14,422 bases of DNA from JBHHYU01 sp046757725 (GTDB lineage Bacteria; Desulfobacterota; Binatia; UBA9968), in assembly GCA_046757725.1 (NCBI GenBank), contig JBHHYU010000082.1:1-14422 (forward strand), written 5' to 3'. The notes under the pieces were generated by a model. It saw only the letters and a list, made by a program, of their open reading frames with translations, made no database searches and was not told the origin of the DNA. The position numbers and the translations under genes were made by a program. Position 1 is the stretch's first letter. Every line of letters begins with the position of its first letter. Below are positions 5,872 through 12,393 of the stretch, in pieces.

Positions 5872-7203
5872 ATGATTCCATCTAAAAAGACATGGCTCGT
5901 ATTTTGTTTAGGTTTAATTTCAGTTTTTACATCACCTTTTACCGGGGAGGGCTGGAGTCAGCAAGCCAACATCGATTCCGTGAAAGCACAGCTCAAGGAA
6001 ATGCGGCTACAGATGCAAAAGATGGCCGATCGAATCGAACAGCTTGAACGGAAAAAAGCTGCCGAGGATATCGAACCAGCGCAACCTGTGCAACCAGCTG
6101 TTCAAACCATTGTTCCCGGGGTATTGAATCCGGCCATATCCGTGATCGGAAATTTCGTGGGCCGCGGTGATAGTGACACATTGAAAAACGAAGACGGCAA
6201 CCGCATTGACAGCAGATTCAATCTTCGTGAAACCGAGATCGATCTGCGGGCTGCGGTGGATCCTTTTGCAGACGCAGTCGTCATTGCTACTTTTGAATCA
6301 GAGACCCCTGGAAAATTTTCTGCGGCCATTGAAGAGGGATACGTCAATATCAAAAAGCTACCATTCCTGGATGAGCCTCCCCTGGGATTGAAACTTAAGG
6401 TGGGCCGTTTCCGCCCGGCCTTCGGAAGGTTCAATATCCTCCATACCCACGACCTACCCACAACCTTCAGGTCTCTTCCAACGGCGGAGTTCATGGGTGA
6501 AGACGGCTTTATCCAAAATGGGGTGTCTGGTAATTTTTTTGTCCCCATACCCTGGGATACTGAATCCAGCTTGGATGCGACCCTACAGGCCTTCAACGGC
6601 GGTGATGTGGCTATATCACCGGATTCCCGCGCCCCAATCTCCTATCTGGGACGTCTACATTGGTTTCACACATTTCGGGGCGCTCACAACCTGGAACTGG
6701 GATGGTCCAGTTACCTTCACCCAACCGGTAATGGAGTGGGATCCGCAGATTTTCATGGGCTGGATTTTCTTTATCGCTGGAAACCGGTCCGTCGGGGTGA
6801 GTGGAAATCCTTTCTCTTTGGAGGTGAGTTCATGTTCGCGCGCCGCTCCTATCCGGGAGCGTCCGAGCCTGCCGCTGTGCATCAGGCCATTATACGGAAA
6901 AACCTGAAACCCAAGAGGGGCAAGCCGTTTGGGTATTCGATTTTCGGACAGTGGCAGTTCAACCGACGAACCTATGGCGGATTGCGTTGGGACCAGACCA
7001 CCACTCTCTTTAACCCAGGGCTCACACGCCTCAGCCTGACGCCTTACGTGTCCTACTATCTCAGCGAATTCCTCCGCGCCCGTGTGAGTTATGAACACCG
7101 ATGGAGCGACCTGTCTACCGAAAACAATCACAATGCGGCTTTTTTCGAGCTCAACTTTATCTTTGGATCTCACCCCCCCGAGCCTTTTTGGGTCAATAAA
7201 TAA
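5872..7203 (+). CDS. Outer-membrane beta-barrel protein with N-terminal coiled coil, likely metal-related porin
   Basis: A 443-residue protein with a Sec signal peptide (about residues 1-30). A charged heptad-like coiled coil follows (about 33-63, VKAQLKEMRLQMQKMADRIEQLE... pattern). After a Pro/Gln-rich linker (66-88) comes a long region of alternating aromatic and polar strands that looks like a 14- to 18-strand barrel. Segments such as LKVGRFRPAFGRFNILHTHDLP and LRARVSYEHRWS resemble phosphate/anion-type porins (OprP/OprO) and OprB-like channels. It does not end in the classic terminal Phe but in PPEPFWVNK. The gene lies between the small His/Cys protein and a metal substrate-binding protein, so a role in passing metal or a metal complex over the outer membrane is likely but inferred. 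There is no TonB box or plug domain. Confidence 0.75.
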   Translation: MIPSKKTWLVFCLGLISVFTSPFTGEGWSQQANIDSVKAQLKEMRLQMQKMADRIEQLERKKAAEDIEPAQPVQPAVQTIVPGVLNPAISVIGNFVGRGDSDTLKNEDGNRIDSRFNLRETEIDLRAAVDPFADAVVIATFESETPGKFSAAIEEGYVNIKKLPFLDEPPLGLKLKVGRFRPAFGRFNILHTHDLPTTFRSLPTAEFMGEDGFIQNGVSGNFFVPIPWDTESSLDATLQAFNGGDVAISPDSRAPISYLGRLHWFHTFRGAHNLELGWSSYLHPTGNGVGSADFHGLDFLYRWKPVRRGEWKSFLFGGEFMFARRSYPGASEPAAVHQAIIRKNLKPKRGKPFGYSIFGQWQFNRRTYGGLRWDQTTTLFNPGLTRLSLTPYVSYYLSEFLRARVSYEHRWSDLSTENNHNAAFFELNFIFGSHPPEPFWVNK

Positions 7204-7218
7204 TGACATACGGAATCT

Positions 7219-7233
7219 GGCATGACTCATGCC
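7219..7233. promoter_or_regulatory. Perfect 15-base palindrome before the second binding-protein gene
   Basis: GGCATGACTCATGCC has 7-base arms around a single C. It lies 15 bases after the outer-membrane gene stop and just before the AGGAGGAG ribosome site (7235-7242) of the next gene. It may be an operator or a small hairpin affecting expression of the downstream genes; no known regulator site was recognised. Confidence 0.4.
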
Positions 7234-7254
7234 CAGGAGGAGTAACATCTTGAT

Positions 7255-8307
7255 ATGAACATAAAAGTGAAATGCCTCATCGTGATAAGTATTTTGTCCC
7301 TCTGGTTGCAGATACCTGGACTTTCCTCAGGTGCCCAAGGAACAAAGGTACATGTGGTTTGTACCCTTCCCACCCTGAAGGCGCTCACAGAGGAGGTGGG
7401 AGGAGATCGAGTAGAAGTGATCGCGCTGGCCAGAGGTGATCAGGACCCCCACTTTGTTACCCCCACGCCGGTGCTCATGCAAAAGACCCGGCGGGCGGAC
7501 CTGTTCATCGAAAGCGGTTTTTCATTAGAACTGTGGGCCGATCAGGTAGTGAACGGATCCGGCAATCCCAAGATCTTCCGGGGCACACGGAGGCGGATCA
7601 TCGCCGGCAGCGGCATTGCTCCCCTTGAAGTCCCGTCCGTACTCAGCCGGGAAATGGGGGACATCCACCCCCAGGGCAATCCCCATGTCTGGCTTGACCC
7701 GTTGCGAGCAAAGGTTCAGGCAGGGAATATCGCTGAGGCGTTAAAATCCGTAGATCCTGCCGGCGCGGCTTATTACGAATCTCGCAAGGCCGATTTTTTT
7801 AAACGTATCGACCGTGCCCTGTTTGGGCCGGAGTTGTTAAAGCTCGTGGGAATTCAAAAATTAACCCGTCTCGCCTGGAGGGGACAGCTCCACTCCTTCC
7901 TGGAGGACAATAAGATCGGTGGGCAGCCCCTGAGCACGAAGGCGGGGGGCTGGCTGAAAGCCGCCCGGCCCCTACGTGGCATAAAGGCATTCGAATTTCA
8001 CCGCGTTTGGGTCTATTTCGTGCAGATATTTGGGTTTCGGTTGGTGGGGACCATCGAGGAGAGACCAGGAATTCCCCCGGGGCCCCGGCATGTTTTGCAG
8101 GTAACAGAACAGATCAAAAGTCAGAGAATTCCCCTCATCCTAGTGGATAATTTTTACGATCCGGCGCTCCCCAATCGTATCGCAGAGCAAACGGGGGCAA
8201 AGGTTGTCCTGCTCCCGGATCAGGTAAAAGGGGAACCGGAGATAAAGAGCTACTTTGACTTGATCAATCACGTGCTCCGGAAAACGACGGATGCCTTGCA
8301 AAAGTAA
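7255..8307 (+). CDS. Periplasmic metal ABC transporter substrate-binding protein (ZnuA-like, second type)
   Basis: A 350-residue cluster A-I binding protein. It has an N-terminal signal peptide (about 1-27) but no lipobox, so it is probably soluble in the periplasm, unlike the protein at 1967-2998. Likely metal ligands are His66 (DQDPHFVTP), His144 (NPHVWLDP), His249 (EFHRVWVYFVQIFGF) and Asp322 (LLPDQVKGEPE). Between the second and third ligands it carries an extra segment (about 188-240) containing LFGPELLKLVG and GGWLKAARPLRG, followed by EERPGIPPGPRHV. I recognise this as a distinct ZnuA-like subgroup. The ATG at 7255 follows AGGAGGAG at 7235-7242 with a rather long 12-base spacing. It belongs to a cassette with the outer-membrane protein and the HEAT-fused permease. 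The metal is unknown. Confidence 0.9.
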   Translation: MNIKVKCLIVISILSLWLQIPGLSSGAQGTKVHVVCTLPTLKALTEEVGGDRVEVIALARGDQDPHFVTPTPVLMQKTRRADLFIESGFSLELWADQVVNGSGNPKIFRGTRRRIIAGSGIAPLEVPSVLSREMGDIHPQGNPHVWLDPLRAKVQAGNIAEALKSVDPAGAAYYESRKADFFKRIDRALFGPELLKLVGIQKLTRLAWRGQLHSFLEDNKIGGQPLSTKAGGWLKAARPLRGIKAFEFHRVWVYFVQIFGFRLVGTIEERPGIPPGPRHVLQVTEQIKSQRIPLILVDNFYDPALPNRIAEQTGAKVVLLPDQVKGEPEIKSYFDLINHVLRKTTDALQK

Positions 8308-8361
8308 CCCGGTTTGGAAGATGCGACTTGCATTGACCGTATAGCACACGAAGGAGAAAAG

Positions 8362-9804
8362 ATGGCCACACTTGTTGAATTGAAATGGATGCTTGTCCCT
8401 TTTTTGGCCTGCCTGGTGCTTTCAATCAATCACGTCTACCTCGGCATTCATGTCATCGCCCGCAAGGTTATCTTCGTTGACCTGGCGTTGGCACAGATTG
8501 CGGCCTTGGGAGCAACGTATGCTCTGGTCCTCGGCTACGATCCTAATAAGGAGCCACTACAGGTCTTGTTTTTTTCCCTCGCTTTTACCTTCGTGGGCGC
8601 CGGGGCATTCGCCATTGCCCGCATGCGGAGGGAGCGGGTCCCACAGGAAGCCTTCATAGGGATCATCTACGCGGTGGCTTCGGCGGCGGCAGTACTGATC
8701 CTGTCAAAGTCGGCTACCGGAGGAGAGGAGCTTAAGCACATGCTGGTGGGGGATGTCTTGTTGGTGTCTTTATCCGATGTGGTTAACATGGCCCTTCTCT
8801 ACGGTGTCATCGGATTATTCCATCTCCTCTTTCGCAAACAATTCTTTGCCATTTCGCTTGATCCAGAGGCGGCGGAGGCCTTGGGCCTGAACGTTCGCTT
8901 CTGGGATATCCTCTTCTACGTATCTTTTGGTGTCGTCATCGTCAAATCTGTGGCCATCGTGGGAGTCCTCCTGGTCTTCTCGTACCTCGTGGTGCCGGCC
9001 GTCATCGCGCAGATGTTCCGCGATACCGTCACCGGGAAACTGTTGGTGGGTTGGCTGATTGCGATCTTGGCAAGCATGCTTGGGATTATCTGGTCCTTCT
9101 ATTCGGATTATCCCACCGGTCCGGCCGTAGTGGTGATGCTGGGTCTGTTTTTGATTTTGTCCGGGGTCATCTATTACATCCGGCATGCGCCACGAACAGG
9201 ACAAGCCATCGCCAACGTAACTGCCATCACGTTGTTCTCAGTATTGTTTTTCTTAGGTCTGTCCTATTTCAAAAAAACAACTCCGTCGGTTATATCTGCC
9301 AGGCGACCCTCCATAGATCTCCTGTTAGATGAACTTAAGAAGGGGGCAGAAGTTCATCAGTTGGACGCACTGGCCCATTTGGGTACTCTACATGATGCCA
9401 GAATCGTCCCGGCGTTAACTGATCTGCTATCCGAGACCCATTCAACACGGATAGTAGAGGCTGCGGTGAAGGTGTTAAAAAGGCAGAAAGATCCACGGGC
9501 GCTACCAGCGCTTCGGCGTCTCGCTCAGGAGGATTTTGACAACTTTCTGAAACTATCAATCGCCCAGACCCAGTTGGCGCTAGGAGACGGTGAAGGCATT
9601 GCCACGTTAATCAAGGTTCTCAAGACGGACGGAGCTAACTTTGCTCGCCGGCAGGCAAGCGAATTACTGGAAGAGGTATCAGGAAAGAAATTTGCCTATG
9701 AATCCGAAAAGAGCGTGATGCAAAATAGAGCTGCGTTGCTGAAGGTTGAAAAATGGTGGAAAAACCAGCGGAGCGAACTTACGCGGAAACCGAAAGAAGG
9801 CTAA
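8362..9804 (+). CDS. Metal ABC transporter permease fused to a C-terminal HEAT-repeat domain
   Basis: A 480-residue ABC-3 family permease. The ATG at 8362 follows a strong AAGGAG (8351-8356) with five bases between; an in-frame TTG at 8314 has no such support. Residues 8-273 are the permease core, with the typical ARKVIFVDLALAQIAALG and ISLDPEAAEALGLN segments and VGVLLVFSYLVVPAVIAQM. An additional hydrophobic segment (284-302) follows the usual last helix. Residues 316-470 are helical HEAT-like repeats (LDALAHLGTLHDARIVPALTDLL, VKVLKRQKDPRALPALRRL, QTQLALGDGEGIATLIKVL) that end in EKWWKN. Ordinary family members are about 260-300 residues long, so this is a fusion. No ATPase gene follows, which is unusual for an importer operon. 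By the positive-inside rule, RHAPR before the extra helix would place the HEAT domain outside the cytoplasm. Confidence 0.92.
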   Translation: MATLVELKWMLVPFLACLVLSINHVYLGIHVIARKVIFVDLALAQIAALGATYALVLGYDPNKEPLQVLFFSLAFTFVGAGAFAIARMRRERVPQEAFIGIIYAVASAAAVLILSKSATGGEELKHMLVGDVLLVSLSDVVNMALLYGVIGLFHLLFRKQFFAISLDPEAAEALGLNVRFWDILFYVSFGVVIVKSVAIVGVLLVFSYLVVPAVIAQMFRDTVTGKLLVGWLIAILASMLGIIWSFYSDYPTGPAVVVMLGLFLILSGVIYYIRHAPRTGQAIANVTAITLFSVLFFLGLSYFKKTTPSVISARRPSIDLLLDELKKGAEVHQLDALAHLGTLHDARIVPALTDLLSETHSTRIVEAAVKVLKRQKDPRALPALRRLAQEDFDNFLKLSIAQTQLALGDGEGIATLIKVLKTDGANFARRQASELLEEVSGKKFAYESEKSVMQNRAALLKVEKWWKNQRSELTRKPKEG

Positions 9805-9840
9805 TTGCAAAACGGCGAAGACCTTTTGATTCCATGTAAC

Positions 9841-9858
9841 CCCGCCTCATGAGGCGGG
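9841..9858. terminator. Perfect 18-base GC-rich palindrome after the permease gene
   Basis: CCCGCCTCATGAGGCGGG lies 36 bases after the stop codon and can form a 7-bp stem with a four-base loop. No T-run follows on either strand, so it is only a possible terminator; it could also be a repeat or binding site. Confidence 0.4.
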
Positions 9859-9938
9859 CGCAAACCCCGTGTTCGATATAACTTGATTCCTAACATTTCC
9901 GTTCATCCGCAGCTCTTCGGCAAAACTTAATCAGGCCC

Positions 9939-10050
9939 AGAAGGGTGTTGGCAGTCTCGATTTGCCCTTCAAATCATTGTCAAAAGCTCTTTCCTCTTCC
10001 GAGTTGCCTCTGCTATAGTACCTTCAGGGATTTCCAGTCAGCTTCATTCT
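9939..10050 (+). promoter_or_regulatory. Promoter and leader of the enamidase-like gene (intact copy of a duplicated segment)
   Basis: The region contains an extended -10-like TGCTATAGT (10011-10019), 31 bases before the ATG at 10051. There is no obvious -35 box at normal spacing and no good ribosome site. The same arrangement, with the TGCTATAGTA motif at the same distance from the coding start, recurs at 5242-5335. That conserved placement supports a functional origin of the motif. Confidence 0.45.
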
Positions 10051-11220
10051 ATGTCTTCCGTGCTTATCAAGAATATCGGTGCTCTAGTCACCGGCGATTT
10101 GAAGAGGCCACGCCGAAACGCAGACTCTGTTTATGTCGAAGATGGTCTCCTCCGAGCGATCGGAAACGGGATCGCCTACAAGGCGGACACAGTTATAGAC
10201 GCCCACGGCATCACTGCCATCCCCGGATTGGTCGATTCCCATTCTCACCCGACCTTTGGCGAGTTCACCCCGGCGCAGAATGCCCTTACATGGATCACTC
10301 ATTACATGCACGGCGGCGTTACCACACTAATCTCCGCTGGCGAGCTCCATCTCCCCGGGCTTCCTTTGCCCCCGGATCCCAAGACAGCCGTTTCTCTTGC
10401 TCTTGTCGCTAAGCGCTGTTACGACAACCTTCGCCCCAGCGGAGTTAAGGTCTATGGCGGCACACTCTTGCTGGTCCCTGGTCTAAGGGAGGGAGATTTC
10501 AGTGACATCGCTGCTGCCGGTATCCGTCTGGTCAAATTCATATTTTACGATTACAGTCGCCTGCAGGATGGTGAGGCGGAACGCTACGTTACATGGGCTC
10601 GGGTGCGGGGAATCAAGGTCAAGATTCACTCCGGCGGTGTCTCCCGCTCGGGCGTGAGCCAGGTGGCGGGATTTGACATCGTTACGAAAATCAAGCCGGA
10701 TGTCGTCGGCCATATCACCGGGGGACCGATTCCCATGCCGGAAAAGGATATGACACGAATCGTTGCCGAGACCGATTACTGCGTCGAAATGTGCAGCTCC
10801 GGCAACTATCGTATGGCCCTTAGTCTCATCCGTACTGTGAAGACGCACAACGCCTTTCATCGGGTACTGATCGGTACTGACACGCCGGGCGGGACCGGCA
10901 TTATTCCGCGCGGCATGTTGCGTGAGATCGCCTTTCTGTCTTCGGTCGCCGAGGTTCCACCCGAAGCCGCGGTTTGCATGGCAACCGGGAATGTCGGCCG
11001 CGCCCACGGACTCTCGATCGGCCTGCTCGAAGAGGGAAAACCCGCGGACATTGTGTTACTCGATAAGATCCAAGGCTCGGTGGCAACGGACGCCCTCGAC
11101 TCGTTCGCCAAGGGCGATCTGCCAGGCATCTCTATGGTTATGATCGACGGAGAAGTTCGGGTAAGAGGCCGCAGTCAACAGACACCGCCGCCGGAGCGGG
11201 CAGCAGTGGTAACAAAATGA
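10051..11220 (+). CDS. Enamidase-like metal-dependent amidohydrolase
   Basis: A 389-residue cytoplasmic amidohydrolase-superfamily enzyme. From memory it closely resembles enamidase of Eubacterium barkeri, which opens the ring of 1,4,5,6-tetrahydro-6-oxonicotinate in nicotinate fermentation. Shared features are the start (IKNIGALVTGD), HGGVTTLISAG, GVKVYGG, HITGGP, AVCMATGN and the C-terminal DLPGISMVMIDGEV with a TPP tail. Candidate metal ligands are His64 and His66 (DSHSHP), His193 (KIHSGG), His221 (VGHITGG) and Asp277 (GTDTPGGTG). At the bridging position enamidase has Glu; here Lys162 (LVKFIF) may be a carboxylated lysine, as in many relatives, but the alignment there is uncertain by a residue. 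No other nicotinate genes are nearby, so the substrate is more safely called a cyclic amide or enamide. The ATG lies in the duplicated promoter-leader segment. Confidence 0.85.
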   Translation: MSSVLIKNIGALVTGDLKRPRRNADSVYVEDGLLRAIGNGIAYKADTVIDAHGITAIPGLVDSHSHPTFGEFTPAQNALTWITHYMHGGVTTLISAGELHLPGLPLPPDPKTAVSLALVAKRCYDNLRPSGVKVYGGTLLLVPGLREGDFSDIAAAGIRLVKFIFYDYSRLQDGEAERYVTWARVRGIKVKIHSGGVSRSGVSQVAGFDIVTKIKPDVVGHITGGPIPMPEKDMTRIVAETDYCVEMCSSGNYRMALSLIRTVKTHNAFHRVLIGTDTPGGTGIIPRGMLREIAFLSSVAEVPPEAAVCMATGNVGRAHGLSIGLLEEGKPADIVLLDKIQGSVATDALDSFAKGDLPGISMVMIDGEVRVRGRSQQTPPPERAAVVTK

Positions 11221-11230
11221 GGATAGAAGA

Positions 11231-11345
11231 TGGAAGATCGCGCTAAGCCCGCCAAGGGCGCAAAGAATCAAATTCGGATTTCAAAGTTGGAATTCCAAAC
11301 TTGTCTTGGCGGCCTTTGCGTCTTTGCGCGAGGCATCTTTTTCCG
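11231..11345. repeat. Imperfect inverted-repeat element between enamidase and oxidoreductase genes
   Basis: The left arm carries CGCGCTAAGC, CCGCCAAG and GGCGCAAAG (11239-11265). The right arm carries CTTGGCGG, CCTTTGCG and TCTTTGCGCG (11305-11330), its approximate complement. A 12-base perfect palindrome TTGGAATTCCAA (11287-11298) lies between them. CGCAAAG-type units like these occur in many intergenic repeat families of environmental bacteria. It is probably a small non-coding palindromic repeat, and it could act as a terminator or RNA processing site. Confidence 0.55.
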
Positions 11346-11397
11346 GTTACCGAGTGCATAAGCTAAAATGAACCTCAAAATTTCAAATATCGTTGGT

Positions 11398-11403
11398 TAG
11401 GAG
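11398..11403 (+). promoter_or_regulatory. Ribosome binding site of the oxidoreductase gene
   Basis: TAGGAG lies six bases before the ATG at 11410 and fixes that start. Confidence 0.65.
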
Positions 11404-11409
11404 TCGACG

Positions 11410-12381
11410 ATGGATTTCGGAGTAGGACTTTTCCCAACGGAGCCGCTGGGCAAGATGATCCAACTCGCCAAGCTCTCCGAAGAACTTGGCTTCAGCCACA
11501 TCTGGGTCGGTGACTCCCATCTCATCTGGCGCGAGGCTTATGTCAACATGGCAGCAGTCGCGCTGAATACGTCGAAGGTCAAGATCGGCACCGGCGTTAC
11601 CAATCCTCTGACGCGCCATCCTTCGGTCGTCGCCAGCGCCTACGCGACGCTGGAGGAGTTTGCGCCGGGACGCATGATTGTCGGCATCGGCCTAGGCGAT
11701 AGCTCGCTCGAGACGATGGGGATGAAACCCGCGCGCCTGGCCTACTTTGAGAAAACGTTAGGCCAAATGCGAGATCTTTTTGCCGGCGAAGAGGTTCAGC
11801 TGGAGACCGGCAAAATTCACATCAAGCATCCGTGCAAAGGCAAAGTGCCTATTTACGTCGCCGCCAGTGGGCCAAGGATGCTGGAGCTGTCCGGACGTAT
11901 CGCCGACGGAATTATTGTGCTCGTCGGTGTAGCCGACGATTATCTCCGCCAGGCAAAAGAAAGAATCGAAGCGGGCGCGAAGGCTGCAGGGCGGAAACTC
12001 AGCGACATTAATCTTGTCCTATGGGTTCCCTGCGCCGTGTCGGACAAATCGTCTGCTAAAGACGCTGTGAAAGCCCATGTCGCACGGGTCGTAGCCCATC
12101 CGCAGCCATACGTGCTCGACAAAAGAACGCAGAAGGTTTTGGCCGATATTCGAAAGACCTACGATTACTACCACCACATGGAACAAGAGGCCAACCACGC
12201 CGAGGTTATTCCGGACTGGCTGGTGGATAAGTTCGCCATTGCCGGCAGTGTCTCTGAATGCCGAACCCAGGTAGAACGGATCAAAAAGAGCGGCATCCAA
12301 CAGATCGCGATTATTCCTTACGGCGCTCAGGGAGAAGAGAGGGCGGATACACTGAGAGGGTTTGCAAAGGCAACAAGCTAA
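11410..12381 (+). CDS. Luciferase-like (LLM class) flavin- or F420-dependent oxidoreductase
   Basis: A 323-residue soluble TIM-barrel enzyme of the bacterial luciferase-like superfamily. The N-terminus (MDFGVGLFPTEPLG...LSEELGFSHIWVGDSHL) is the typical first strand and helix. LGTGV-like KIGTGVTNPLTRHPSVVASAYATLEEFAPGRMIVGIGLGDSS, and later KVPIYVAASGPRMLELSGRIADG, match F420-dependent relatives such as methylene-tetrahydromethanopterin reductase-type proteins. The latter motif contacts the cofactor phosphate in the family. FMN cannot be excluded. The C-terminal part contains a segment FAIAGSVSECRTQVERIKKSG common to the group. It follows the amidohydrolase on the same strand, 189 bases away across a palindromic repeat, so the two may act on one catabolic substrate, but this is not shown. 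It converges with the NRPS gene, with only 12 bases between the stops. Confidence 0.88.
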   Translation: MDFGVGLFPTEPLGKMIQLAKLSEELGFSHIWVGDSHLIWREAYVNMAAVALNTSKVKIGTGVTNPLTRHPSVVASAYATLEEFAPGRMIVGIGLGDSSLETMGMKPARLAYFEKTLGQMRDLFAGEEVQLETGKIHIKHPCKGKVPIYVAASGPRMLELSGRIADGIIVLVGVADDYLRQAKERIEAGAKAAGRKLSDINLVLWVPCAVSDKSSAKDAVKAHVARVVAHPQPYVLDKRTQKVLADIRKTYDYYHHMEQEANHAEVIPDWLVDKFAIAGSVSECRTQVERIKKSGIQQIAIIPYGAQGEERADTLRGFAKATS

Positions 12382-12393
12382 ACCCATCCGAAT

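Noticed and set aside
6102..6596. A 164-codon minus-strand frame opposite the outer-membrane protein gene
   Set aside because: It is a shadow of a well-supported gene and has low-complexity Ser/Arg-rich content with no recognisable domain.
8314..8361. Upstream TTG start for the HEAT-fused permease
   Set aside because: The ATG at 8362 has a strong AAGGAG at good spacing, and the added residues are not hydrophobic or family-like.
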